Origin: Mogibacterium sp.
GTDB taxonomy: Bacteria > Bacillota > Clostridia > Peptostreptococcales > Anaerovoracaceae
Length of the DNA stretch: 64,000 nt
Reading direction: 5' to 3'
Assembly (NCBI GenBank): GCA_016775335.1
Contig: JAEUGJ010000035.1
Coordinates: forward strand, 1-64,000
The notes below the pieces were generated by a model that was not told the DNA's origin, did not search any database, and saw only the letters and a list, made by a program, of their open reading frames with translations. This document shows positions 17,276 through 25,677 of the stretch, one piece after another. The stretch's first letter is position 1, and each line of letters begins with the position of its first letter. Made by a program: the position numbers and the translations under genes.

Positions 17276-17351
17276 GGACGCTTAGCTCAGCTGGGAGAGC
17301 ATCTGCCTTACAAGCAGAGGGTCATAGGTTCGAGCCCTATAGCGTCCACCA
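17276..17351 (+). tRNA. tRNA-Val(TAC)
   Basis: Acceptor arms GGACGCT and AGCGTCC pair. The anticodon TAC is at 17309-17311, and the CCA end is encoded. First gene of the array. Confidence 0.95.
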
Positions 17352-17358
17352 CTTTTAT

Positions 17359-17435
17359 GGCCGGGTAGTTCAGTTGGTTAGAATGCCAGCCTGTCACGCT
17401 GGAGGTCGACGGTTCGAGCCCGTTCCCGGTCGCCA
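17359..17435 (+). tRNA. tRNA-Asp(GTC)
   Basis: Acceptor arms GGCCGGG and CCCGGTC pair with one G-T. The anticodon GTC is at 17393-17395, and CCA is encoded. Confidence 0.95.
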
Positions 17436-17451
17436 TTTTTTATGACAATAA

Positions 17452-17526
17452 GCTGATGTGGCTCAACGGTAGAGCAGCTGATTTGTAATCAGCAGGTTGG
17501 GGGTTCGATTCCCTCCATCAGCTCCA
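17452..17526 (+). tRNA. tRNA-Thr(TGT)
   Basis: Acceptor arms GCTGATG and CATCAGC pair. The anticodon TGT is at 17484-17486, and CCA is encoded. Confidence 0.95.
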
Positions 17527-17537
17527 ATAATTTTTAT

Positions 17538-17622
17538 CGAGGGATTCCCGAGTGGCCAAAGGGGGCGGACTGTAAATCCGTTAGCTGTGCTTTCGATGGT
17601 TCGAATCCATCTCCCTCGACCA
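17538..17622 (+). tRNA. tRNA-Tyr(GTA), long variable arm
   Basis: The 85-nt class II tRNA has anticodon GTA at 17572-17574 and CCA encoded. The acceptor arms read CGAGGGA and TCCCTCG, which places C1-G72 at the end where bacterial tRNA-Tyr normally has G1-C72. The TT-CCCGAG that follows fixes the numbering. Confidence 0.92.
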
Positions 17623-17626
17623 ATAT

Positions 17627-17701
17627 GCGGAAGTGGCTCAGGGGTAGAGCATCGCCTTGCCAAGGCGAGGGTCGCGAGTTCGAATCTCGTCTTCCGCTCC
17701 A
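17627..17701 (+). tRNA. tRNA-Gly(GCC)
   Basis: Acceptor arms GCGGAAG and CTTCCGC pair. The anticodon GCC is at 17659-17661, and CCA is encoded. Confidence 0.95.
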
Positions 17702-17709
17702 TCTTTTAT

Positions 17710-17783
17710 GCGGATGTAGTTCAATGGTAGAACTTCAGCCTTCCAAGCTGATAGCGTGAGTTCGATTCTCATCATCCGCTCCA
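17710..17783 (+). tRNA. tRNA-Gly(TCC)
   Basis: Acceptor arms GCGGATG and CATCCGC pair. The anticodon TCC is at 17742-17744, and CCA is encoded. It is the second glycine isoacceptor in the array. Confidence 0.95.
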
Positions 17784-17786
17784 TGT

Positions 17787-17863
17787 GGGTCCATAGCTCA
17801 GTTGGATAGAGCAACGGCCTTCTAAGCCGTGTGTCCGGGGTTCGAATCCCTGTGGGCTCACCA
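17787..17863 (+). tRNA. tRNA-Arg(TCT)
   Basis: Acceptor arms GGGTCCA and TGGGCTC pair with G-T pairs. The anticodon TCT is at 17821-17823, and CCA is encoded. Confidence 0.93.
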
Positions 17864-17911
17864 CTATTTTTTTAAAAGAAACAGAGAGAGTATAGCAGAC
17901 CGACTTGATTA

Positions 17912-17986
17912 TGGGGTATAGCCAAGTGGCAAGGCAACGGACTTTGACTCCGTGATTCGTAGGTTCGAGTCCTGCTACCCCAGCCA
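17912..17986 (+). tRNA. tRNA-Gln(TTG)
   Basis: Acceptor arms TGGGGTA and TACCCCA pair. The anticodon TTG is at 17944-17946, and CCA is encoded. Confidence 0.95.
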
Positions 17987-17990
17987 TTGC

Positions 17991-18066
17991 GACCCATTAG
18001 CTCAGGTGGTAGAGCACTTGACTTTTAATCAAGGTGTCCGGAGTTCGAGTCTCCGATGGGTCACCA
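17991..18066 (+). tRNA. tRNA-Lys(TTT)
   Basis: Acceptor arms GACCCAT and ATGGGTC pair. The anticodon TTT is at 18024-18026, and CCA is encoded. Confidence 0.95.
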
Positions 18067-18083
18067 TTACTCTTAAAACATCC

Positions 18084-18172
<89 letters not shown>

Positions 18173-18188
18173 AGAATGCACATTTTCT

Positions 18189-18281
18189 GGAGAAGTACTC
18201 AAGAGGCTGAAGAGGACGGTTTGCTAAACCGTTAGGGTTCGTATTAGGGCCGCATGGGTTCGAATCCCATCTTCTCCGCCA
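18189..18281 (+). tRNA. tRNA-Ser(GCT)
   Basis: Class II tRNA with acceptor arms GGAGAAG and CTTCTCC. The anticodon GCT is at 18223-18225, with a long variable arm and CCA encoded. Confidence 0.95.
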
Positions 18282-18289
18282 CATTTTTT

Positions 18290-18365
18290 AGGGGTATAGC
18301 TCAGTTGGTAGAGCAGTGGTCTCCAAAACCACGTGCCGTGGGTTCGAATCCTACTGCCCCTGCCA
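18290..18365 (+). tRNA. tRNA-Trp(CCA)
   Basis: Acceptor arms AGGGGTA and TGCCCCT. The anticodon CCA is at 18323-18325, and the 3' CCA is encoded. Confidence 0.94.
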
Positions 18366-18390
18366 ATTTACTAAGGACTGTACTAAATAT

Positions 18391-18467
18391 CGGGGTGTAG
18401 CGCAGCTTGGTAGCGCAACTGGTTTGGGACCAGTGGGCCGCGGGTTCAAATCCTGCCACCCCGACCA
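18391..18467 (+). tRNA. tRNA-Pro(TGG)
   Basis: Acceptor arms CGGGGTG and CACCCCG pair. The anticodon TGG is at 18425-18427, and CCA is encoded. Confidence 0.95.
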
Positions 18468-18481
18468 TTTACCCAACATAT

Positions 18482-18558
18482 GGGCCATTAGCTCAGTTGG
18501 TCAGAGCATCCGGCTCATAACCGGCAGGTCCCGGGTTCAAGTCCCTGATGGCCCACCA
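18482..18558 (+). tRNA. tRNA-Met(CAT), elongator type
   Basis: Acceptor arms GGGCCAT and ATGGCCC pair fully, so it lacks the C1-A72 mismatch of initiator tRNA. The anticodon CAT lies in the CTCATAA loop and CCA is encoded. A lysidine-modified tRNA-Ile(CAT) cannot be fully excluded. Confidence 0.85.
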
Positions 18559-18578
18559 TTTATTGAATAAGGTAATAT

Positions 18579-18654
18579 GCCCAGATAGCTCAGTTGGTAG
18601 AGCAAGGGACTGAAAATCCCTGTGTCCTTGGTTCGATTCCGAGTCTGGGCACCA
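18579..18654 (+). tRNA. tRNA-Phe(GAA)
   Basis: Acceptor arms GCCCAGA and TCTGGGC pair. The anticodon GAA is at 18612-18614, and CCA is encoded. Last gene of the array. Confidence 0.95.
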
Positions 18655-18656
18655 CG

Positions 18657-18687
18657 AACGGTATGCATCGCATACCGTTTTTCTTTT
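18657..18687 (+). terminator. Terminator of the tRNA operon
   Basis: AACGGTATGC (18657-18666) pairs with GCATACCGTT (18670-18679) and is followed by TTTTCTTTTG. It starts three bases after tRNA-Phe. Confidence 0.85.
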
Positions 18688-18834
18688 GTCCTTTTACAGT
18701 GGGGGCGGGCGGTGTATTGGTATAATCAATAGTTCCGCACCGGAAATAAAGCCGATTCCTATTTGTTATTTTTGTGAAGAACCGTTACAATTAAGCAGTG
18801 TGATTGTTTTTATGAGTTTAGGAGGAATAGAAAG

Positions 18835-19575
18835 ATGAACGAGAAAGAAGTGAATGCTCCAAAGAAGAAGCATACCGGGAAAATCGTCCTGGTGGGACTT
18901 CTCATCGCCTGCGTTGTAATCTATTTCGCGGTACCGTCGGTACATGCTTGGATCAACAACGTGGTTGCCATGTTCAAGTCCGGTGACTTCGATCAGATGA
19001 GAAACTTTATTGCGAAGTACGGAAAATGGGCGATGCTGGTATCGGCTTTCCTGATGGTATTCCAGTCCATCGCAGCACCGCTTCCGGCATTCTTCATTAC
19101 ACTGACCAATGCCAATCTCTTCGGATGGTGGCAGGGATGTATCCTGTCCTGGGCTTCCGCCATGCTGGGTGCCGCAGTGTGCTTCTACATTGCAAGAATC
19201 CTGGGAAGAGACGTGGTGGAGAAGCTGTGTACGAAAGGTGCGCTTCTGTCCATCGAGAAATTCTTTGATAAATACGGCAAAAAGTGCATTTTGATTGCTA
19301 GACTGCTTCCGTTTATCTCTTTTGATATCGTCAGCTATGCGGCCGGTCTGACCGCAATGGACTTCGGCGGATTCATGCTGGCAACCGGTATCGGTCAGCT
19401 TCCGGCATGCATCGTGTACTCCTACGTGGGCGGAATGCTCACCGGCGGAGCGCAGAAGCTGTTTATCGGACTGCTGTGCCTCTTCGCATTGGCAATCCTG
19501 ATTACCCTGGTTCGTCAGGTATGGGTGGCAAAGCACAAGGATATCAGCGGAAATGAGGAAACACCGCAGGCATAA
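18835..19575 (+). CDS. TVP38/TMEM64 (VTT domain) family membrane protein
   Basis: A 246-residue integral membrane protein. It has a basic cytoplasmic N terminus (KEVNAPKKKHTGK), one helix at about 16-36, and a VTT core from about residue 60. The core holds the re-entrant motif segments PLPAFFITLTNANLFGWW and GAAVCFYIARILGRD, then LIARLLPFISFDIVSYAAGL. Two further helices and a charged C terminus end it. Relatives of DedA/TMEM64 act as lipid scramblases or in membrane homeostasis; the bacterial role is open. It has AGGAGG upstream and lies alone between the tRNA terminator and the repeat-protein gene. Confidence 0.85.
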   Translation: MNEKEVNAPKKKHTGKIVLVGLLIACVVIYFAVPSVHAWINNVVAMFKSGDFDQMRNFIAKYGKWAMLVSAFLMVFQSIAAPLPAFFITLTNANLFGWWQGCILSWASAMLGAAVCFYIARILGRDVVEKLCTKGALLSIEKFFDKYGKKCILIARLLPFISFDIVSYAAGLTAMDFGGFMLATGIGQLPACIVYSYVGGMLTGGAQKLFIGLLCLFALAILITLVRQVWVAKHKDISGNEETPQA

Positions 19576-19707
19576 CAGGATTATCTGCATAGTTACCCTC
19601 CATGATGGATGTCGTGGAGAGTCTTTTTGAGAGTTGAAGTATAGGGAATATCAATAATGAAGCAATCGAATATAGATTGTTACTATACTGCACAAAAACA
19701 ACCGGAC

Positions 19708-19741
19708 TATAATTTATTTTTCAATGAAAAATAGTTATAAT
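19708..19741 (+). promoter_or_regulatory. Promoter/operator region of the rhodanese-repeat gene
   Basis: Two TATAAT boxes (19708-19713 and 19736-19741) flank a 19-nt near-perfect palindrome, TATTTTTCA-A-TGAAAAATA, at about 19715-19733. Neither has a convincing -35. The layout suggests a regulator site between alternative -10 elements, 90-120 bases before the gene. Confidence 0.4.
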
Positions 19742-19830
19742 TATAGCGTACGGATTCCGTTTTTTGGAATGCCGTGAATTGGGGGAAAACCTTCAATTAA
19801 TTGTATTGATGAAGAAGGAGGAATTTGAAC

Positions 19831-22440
19831 ATGAAGCGTTCGAAGAAAATGTTCACCGTCATGTTGGCACTGTGCGTGGCACTGTCTATGGCGATGGCAT
19901 CTGTTACCGCAAATGCGGCAACAAAGAAGCCGAAGAAGATTTACCTCAAGGCCACTTCTACTACAGTGGATATCAAGGGTAAAGTAAAGGTATCTGTTTA
20001 TAAGGTTAAACCTTCTAAGGCAAGCAAGTCCGTTAAATGGAAAACCAGCAACAAGAAGGTTGCTACCGTTTCCAGCTCCGGCTATGTAACCGGAAAGAAG
20101 AAGGGAACTGTAAAGATTACAGCAACCTCTAAGAAGAGCAAGAAGGTTAAGAAGACCATCAAGATTAAAGTAACGAATCTGAAGGCGAAATCCGTAAAAA
20201 TGAGTAAGACTTCTGCAATTCTTTTCCCGAACGATAAGACTACGCTGAAGGCAACCGTGAAGGGCTCCGCAGGCTTCTACAACCAGGGAGTAACTTGGAA
20301 GTCTTCCAATACTTCTGTTGCAACTGTAGACAAAAAGGGTAATGTAATTGCAAAGAAGGCAGGCAAGGCTACTATTACTGCAACCGAGAAGGGTGGCAGC
20401 AAGAAGGCTACATGTGCAGTAACTGTATCCGGAATTAAAGTAGACAAAGCGAATAAGTCCGTTTCAGTAACTGCTACTGTAAATAATGCAGACGCAAAGA
20501 GCATGCACTACGTTGTATATAAGAACGGCGGTGCAGCAAAGACATCTTATTTTGTAACCGATGCAACCCCGGCAGAACTGAATGCAGCTCTCGGTAAGAT
20601 TTCTGCAAAGGCTTGGAACACAAATCCAAACTTCAAGACGGATGCAAAAGTTGCACAGGCTGGCAACAAGACTATTGATGAACTGGCACAGTCCGGTATT
20701 GGTAACAAGAACTACACTAAGTTCGATATCAACATTCAGAATGGAAATAAGACCATCAAAATGGTTGATACTCTGACAGGTGCGAAGGATAACGATAATT
20801 TCAGCATGATTTATTCCAACGTTGCAAATAACCACAACGCTGGATCTGGATGCCTGACTTGCAACACATCCTGCTACGCAGGCGTTGTTACTAACGAGTT
20901 CAAGACATGGGCAGAACCATTCGTTCCACAGAACATGCCAGCAAAGGGTACGACTGTAACCATTACATATACTGCACAGACAGACAACTATATTTCTGCT
21001 AAGACTCTGAAGGACAATGCAGATAATTATGTTATCTTGGATGCAAGAAAAGCTGCAGATTTTGCAGAAGGACATATTGCCGGTGCAGTGTCCGCAGACA
21101 TGGATGGATTTGTTGGTAAGTCCATTACAGAAGCACAGTCAAAGGCAAACGTGAAGGCTGTCGTTGACAAGTATGGAAAGAACAAGAAGTATGCAATAAT
21201 CTGCTACTCCGGCAACAGATATGCACAGGCTGCTTCCGCCGAGCTTAGAAGCTTAGGCGTAAGCAATGACAACATCTTCACACTGGGTGGAGACAAGGCC
21301 AGAAAGTCTTCCGATGGTGGAATGAAGGCATGGAAAGCTGCCGGATATGAAGTAGTTGCTTACAACTACACAGATGTAGATGATGTGAAGGCAGCTCAGT
21401 CTGACGAAAAAAACTGTTATTCTTGATGCAAGAAAAGCAGACGACTACAAGGATGCACACATTGACGGAGCGGTATCTGCAGACATGGACGGATACGTAT
21501 CCGGTACTATCAGCAAGGCCGAATCTGACAACAATATCAAGAGTGTTGTAGAGCAGAAAGGTGCAGACAAAAATTACATCATCATCTGCTATTCCGGTAA
21601 CAGATATGCGAAAGCTGCGACAGAAGTTCTGGTTAAGAATGGCGTAAAGGTTTCCAACATTGCCATCCTGACCGGTGGTATGGGTGCATGGAGAAGTGCC
21701 GGTGAAGCGTTGGATCACTACAACTACACCAACGCCGACACAACTTCAGCAAGATGAAGGATTCTTCCTACGTAATTCTGGATGCCAGAAAGGCTGCAGA
21801 CTATGAAAAAGGTCACATTGCCGGTGCGGTTTCCGCAGACGTAGGATACTACATTGATAACAAGTACAGCTCCAAGGACGCTGCAGCAGCAAACGTAAAG
21901 GCTGCAGTAGACAAGTACGGCAAGGATAAAAAGTACATCGTTATCTGCTACTCCGGCAACAGATATGCCAAGGTAGCAACCGGACTTCTGATGAACAACG
22001 GAATCAAGAATGCGAACATCCAGACTCTGGGCGGAGACGATTCTCAGCAGTCTAAAACCGGCGGCATGCAGGCCTGGAATGCAAAGTATGCAGGCTACGT
22101 TGTGGCAAAGCACACTTCTTCCAAGGGATTCAACTTCGCAAACGGAATCACACCGGAGAACCTGAAGGCCGATGTGGACGGTCAGAAGGTATTCACTGTT
22201 ATGGACGTAAGAGCAAAAGATGACTTTGATAAAGGTCACATCTCCAACGCGGTATCCACTCCGTCCGGCGATGAAGCGGCAGTAATGAAAGCCGTAAACG
22301 ACAACAAGAACGGTCTCTACGTACTGGTATGCTATTCCGGTAACGCCAAAGCTAATGAAGCTCGGAACACCATGGTAAAGAACGGTGTAGACGAAAGCAG
22401 AATCATCTGCCTGCAGGGTGGAATGGGTACTTGGAAGTAG
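19831..22440 (+). pseudogene. Secreted Ig-like / four-rhodanese repeat protein with two frame shifts
   Basis: ATG 19831 follows AAGGAGG. A signal peptide (cut near SVTANA-ATKK) is followed by two Big_2-type Ig domains (about 33-200). Next comes a region resembling YdjY-type domains, with C341-x2-C344-x3-C348, then tandem rhodanese domains. Domain 1 (active loop CYSGNR, C458) is in the first frame, which stops at 21424. Domain 2 (CYSGNR, Cys codon 21587) is in the +1 frame and stops at 21755. Domains 3 and 4 return to the first frame to 22440. The shifts lie at an A7 run (21407-21413) and near 21752, where removing one A and adding one restores continuity. Domain 4 reads CYSGNA and lacks the loop Arg. 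It would be about 870 residues if continuous. Pseudogene, sequencing indels or recoding are all possible. Confidence 0.75.
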
Positions 22441-22458
22441 TATCATAAATGATTATCT

Positions 22459-22493
22459 AAGCGGGGGTGCAGAGGCATTCCCGCTTTTCCTTT
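22459..22493 (+). terminator. Terminator after the rhodanese-repeat gene
   Basis: AAGCGGGGGTGC (22459-22470) pairs with GCATTCCCGCTT around a 4-base loop, including two G-T pairs, followed by a T-rich tract. Confidence 0.75.
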
Positions 22494-22569
22494 CGTCAAG
22501 AAATGAAGTTTTCATTCCGAAGCATTCGTGGTAAAATATTTGGATAATAATTGTGAGAAGGAGAGCGAT

Positions 22570-23154
22570 ATGGCGCAGCTGTATTATCGATATAGTACGA
22601 TGAATGCGGGCAAGTCCCTGGAAATCATCAAGGTGGCCAACAACTACGAAGAGCTGGGCAAGCGCGTAATGTGCCTGGTTCCGAAGGTGGACGACCGCTA
22701 CGAGCGGGACATGGTGACCTCCCGGGTGGGTCTGAGTCACAAGGCCTATACGGTGGATGACGATACGAACATCATGACGCTGTTCATCGAGAAGAACATG
22801 CGGCACCAGATTGACTGCGTGCTGGTGGATGAATGCCAGTTTTTCCGGAAGCATCACGTGCAGGAGCTGGCGGAAATCGTGGACAGCTTCGACGTGCCGG
22901 TGCTGGCCTACGGACTGAAAAATGATTTTAAGAATGAGCTGTTCGAAGGTTCCTACTATTTTCTGGTGTACGCAGACAAAATCGAAGAGATCAAGACCAT
23001 CTGCTGGTGCGGCCGGAAAGCCACCATGGTGGCCCGAATTCAGGACGGAAAGATTATCAAGCAGGGAGATCAAATCGCAATCGGCGGCAACGATATGTAC
23101 GCCTCCCTGTGCCGAAAGCATTACAATGACGGAAGGTTGTCGGCGGACGACTAA
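22570..23154 (+). CDS. tdk: Thymidine kinase (type II)
   Basis: A 194-residue deoxythymidine salvage kinase. ATG 22570 is chosen because AAGGAGAG lies just upstream; the frame runs 42 bases further without a site. The P-loop is YSTMNAGKSLE at about residues 8-18. The Walker B/lasso region is DCVLVDECQFF, with the catalytic Glu in DECQ. Zinc ligands are the CWCG pair and the SLCRKHY Cys. It seems to be transcribed with the following wall hydrolase, which starts 24 nt later. Confidence 0.93.
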   Translation: MAQLYYRYSTMNAGKSLEIIKVANNYEELGKRVMCLVPKVDDRYERDMVTSRVGLSHKAYTVDDDTNIMTLFIEKNMRHQIDCVLVDECQFFRKHHVQELAEIVDSFDVPVLAYGLKNDFKNELFEGSYYFLVYADKIEEIKTICWCGRKATMVARIQDGKIIKQGDQIAIGGNDMYASLCRKHYNDGRLSADD

Positions 23155-23178
23155 GGAGTTCAAGGAAGGAGACAGGCG

Positions 23179-24639
23179 GTGCGGCGAATCGCAGAACGCA
23201 GGGGTGGAATTCGAATGATGGTAATCGGCATGATGTTCCTGTGCCTGTGGATGGCGGGAACGATTTTTTCCCATGCCGCGGTAAAAGCAAAACCGGGAAA
23301 TGCCACCGCGTCCATCAACGCGAAGGCGGGGACGGTGCTGCGGGAAAAGGCATCCACCTCTTCGAAAAAAATCCGAACCATTCGGAACAACACGAAAATA
23401 ACTGTCTATTACGAGGTCTACACCCATCGAACCCGAACGGATTCCCGGTATCACTGGTACCGCATCGGTGTGGGAAAGAAGAAGGGCTACGTGCTGGCCA
23501 AGCGGGTGGACGGCATCCGCTATCAGGCGGTGCTGGGCCGGGCATCCCGAAAGGTGCCCGCACGAATCGGACCTAGGACATCCATGAAGGCAAAGGGGAA
23601 GCTGGCCAAAGGGGCGGTGGTGTCCGTGCGCCTTCGGTCCCGGTACAAGGGGGGCAAAACCTGGTGGGATAAGGTTTTGGTGAACGGAAAGTACCGCTAT
23701 GTCATCGCGGATTCCCTGACGAAGGTGAGCACCTCCGATTACGACGCCTACCTGAAGTCTCAAGGGTTTCCGGCATCCTATCGGAAATCTCTGAAAAAGC
23801 TTCATAACGAGCATCCCAATTGGGTTTTTCGGGCGAAGAAGGTGAACCTGAGCTACAGCACGGTGCTGTCCCGGGAAACCCGGGACGGGGTCTCCCTGAT
23901 CTACAAATCCTATCCGAAATCCTATCGAGATAAGGGCCGGAAGAGCTACCGGAACGGAAAGTACATCGCCAAGGACGGCTCCACCTGGTTCAACGCCAAC
24001 AAAAAGGTGGTGTCCTATTACATGGATCCCCGGCATTTCCTGAACGACCGGAACATCTACATGTACCTGTCCTTGAATTACCATTCCTATCAGACGACGG
24101 GCACGGTGAACAAGGTCCTCAGCGGAACGGAGCTGCCGAAAAGGGGATTCTCTCCGTCATTGTTCATGGGCGCCGGAAAGAAGCACAAGGTGAGTCCGAT
24201 TTTCCTGGCATCTCGGGCGCGGCAGGAAACCGGCGGCGGAAGCATCGCCATTCGGGGTTACCGGATAAAGGGAAAGACGGTGTACAATCCGTACAACATC
24301 GGTGCCACATCGGGATCCAATCCGGTGATGAAGGGCCTGAAATACGCATACCGAAAGGGCTGGACCTCCCGCAAAAAAGCGGTGTACGGCGGCGCCCGGG
24401 GGCTGTCGAAGGATTACATCAATCGGGGGCAGAATACCATTTACTACCAGCGGTTCAACGTGAAGAACGGATGGCTGCGGGCGGGTACCCATCAGTACAT
24501 GACCAACATCACGGCACCGTACACGGAATCCAAGTCCATGGCAAAGGCCTACAAAGCCTACGGCCTCACCGGTGAGAAGCTGGTATTCGAGATTCCGGTG
24601 TACAAGAGTATGCCGTCTTCAACGAAGTTGCCGAAATAA
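23179..24639 (+). CDS. Secreted SH3-domain cell-wall glucosaminidase
   Basis: A 486-residue exported protein. The GTG start at 23179 is preceded by AAGGAG seven bases upstream. The signal segment is at about residues 12-33 (MMVIGMMFLCLWMAGTIF). Two bacterial SH3-like domains (about 45-115 and 120-185) begin with LREKAS and PARIGP motifs. A C-terminal catalytic domain contains YMDPRHFLND and PIFLASRARQETGGGS, whose Glu is the likely catalytic acid of a LytG/GH73-like N-acetylglucosaminidase. The mature protein is very basic, as is usual for wall-binding enzymes. A bidirectional terminator follows. Confidence 0.82.
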   Translation: MRRIAERRGGIRMMVIGMMFLCLWMAGTIFSHAAVKAKPGNATASINAKAGTVLREKASTSSKKIRTIRNNTKITVYYEVYTHRTRTDSRYHWYRIGVGKKKGYVLAKRVDGIRYQAVLGRASRKVPARIGPRTSMKAKGKLAKGAVVSVRLRSRYKGGKTWWDKVLVNGKYRYVIADSLTKVSTSDYDAYLKSQGFPASYRKSLKKLHNEHPNWVFRAKKVNLSYSTVLSRETRDGVSLIYKSYPKSYRDKGRKSYRNGKYIAKDGSTWFNANKKVVSYYMDPRHFLNDRNIYMYLSLNYHSYQTTGTVNKVLSGTELPKRGFSPSLFMGAGKKHKVSPIFLASRARQETGGGSIAIRGYRIKGKTVYNPYNIGATSGSNPVMKGLKYAYRKGWTSRKKAVYGGARGLSKDYINRGQNTIYYQRFNVKNGWLRAGTHQYMTNITAPYTESKSMAKAYKAYGLTGEKLVFEIPVYKSMPSSTKLPK

Positions 24640-24644
24640 AAAAC

Positions 24645-24690
24645 AGGTTCGATTCTCCGGACGCTTCCGGGGAGCCGAACCTATTTTTGT
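24645..24690. terminator. Bidirectional terminator between convergent genes
   Basis: AGGTTCG (24645-24651) pairs with CGAACCT (24675-24681), with an inner CTCCGG/CCGGGG stem and A/T tracts on both sides. It serves the wall hydrolase and the convergent radical SAM gene. Confidence 0.75.
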
Positions 24691-24698
24691 GGCTGAAA

Positions 24699-25601
24699 TT
24701 ATCGATTGTCCGTGGCGGCTTTGGCGCCCTGACGGGTATTCCGTTCCTTTAGGCGAAGGTTGATGCGGTTCAGAATGGTGCGTTTTCGGTAGCTCCATTC
24801 CGGCGCCACCAGAAGGCCTCTCTGAGTGTCGGCGGTGAGGCGGTGCACCGTGATATCCGCCGGAATGATTTCCAGGAGGTCTACCACCAGCTCGCAGTAC
24901 TCTTCGATGGATTGGAAGGGCACGTAGTCCGGCATCATGTCGTACAGCCGGGAGCCCCGGACGATGTTCAGCATGTGGAACTTGATGCCGAAAGGGTGGA
25001 CCCGGGCCACGTAGGACACGGTATCGAACATGTCCTGCCGGCTTTCGCCCGGGAGCCCCAGGATGACGTGAACCACCGTGCGGATGCCCCGACGGTGAAG
25101 CTCGGTGATTGCCTCGTGGAAGGTGTCCAGGGAATAACCGATGCCCATGGCTTCGGAGGTTTTTGGGTGAATGGTCTGAAGTCCCAGTTCCACCCAGAGG
25201 AAGTGCTCCCGATTGATTTCTTCCAGCAGGTCCAGCACGTCTTCCCCCAGGCAGTCCGGCCGGGTGGCGATGGCGATGCCGTCGATTCGGGAATCCGAAA
25301 GAGCATCATAATAGTATTTTCGAAGAACCGACACCGGTGCGTAGGTGTTGGTGTGGTTCTGGAAGTAGGCGATGTGCCGGGCATTGGGCCATTTCTCGCT
25401 GAGGAGTTCAATTTGCTCCGAGATGGAGGAGGCGAACTCGCCGGAACCGGAAGAAGAGCAGAAGGCACAGCCTCCGGTGCCCAGGGTGCCGTCTCGGTTG
25501 GGGCAGGTGAATCCCGCATCCAGAGAGAGTTTGATGGTTTTTTCGCCAAAGGTTTGTTTGAAATAGTTGCTGATAGAAAAATATCGTTCTCCGCCTTGCA
25601 T
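24699..25601 (-). CDS. TIGR01212-family radical SAM protein
   Basis: A 300-residue radical SAM enzyme of the YtqA type. The start at 25601 is set by GGAGG a few bases upstream; the frame continues further but without a site. The cluster motif is the spaced form C-PNRDGTLGTGG-C-AF-C typical of this family, inside SLDAGFTCPNRDGT. Later family segments are TNTYAPVSVLRKYYY, IATRPDCL and WVELGLQTIHPKTSEAMGIG. The substrate is not known. It reads toward the wall hydrolase and is divergent from queH, with only 76 nt between their starts. Confidence 0.88.
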   Translation of the reverse strand: MQGGERYFSISNYFKQTFGEKTIKLSLDAGFTCPNRDGTLGTGGCAFCSSSGSGEFASSISEQIELLSEKWPNARHIAYFQNHTNTYAPVSVLRKYYYDALSDSRIDGIAIATRPDCLGEDVLDLLEEINREHFLWVELGLQTIHPKTSEAMGIGYSLDTFHEAITELHRRGIRTVVHVILGLPGESRQDMFDTVSYVARVHPFGIKFHMLNIVRGSRLYDMMPDYVPFQSIEEYCELVVDLLEIIPADITVHRLTADTQRGLLVAPEWSYRKRTILNRINLRLKERNTRQGAKAATDNR

Positions 25602-25617
25602 GTTTCCTCCAAAATCG

Positions 25618-25646
25618 TTGCTACACAAAGGGCAACGTGATATAAT
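25618..25646 (+). promoter_or_regulatory. Promoter of the queH-rpe operon
   Basis: TTGCTA (25618-25623), 17-base spacer, and TATAAT (25641-25646), 31 bases before the queH start. No terminator is seen until after rpe. Confidence 0.75.
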
Positions 25647-25677
25647 TATTTCTATTATTTGAAAGGGAAACAGATTC

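Noticed and set aside
21406..21417. Classic -1 ribosomal frameshift heptamer A-AAA-AAC in the rhodanese-repeat gene
   Set aside because: The heptamer is present in the right phase, but a -1 shift would not enter the frame of rhodanese domain 2, which needs +1 (or -2).
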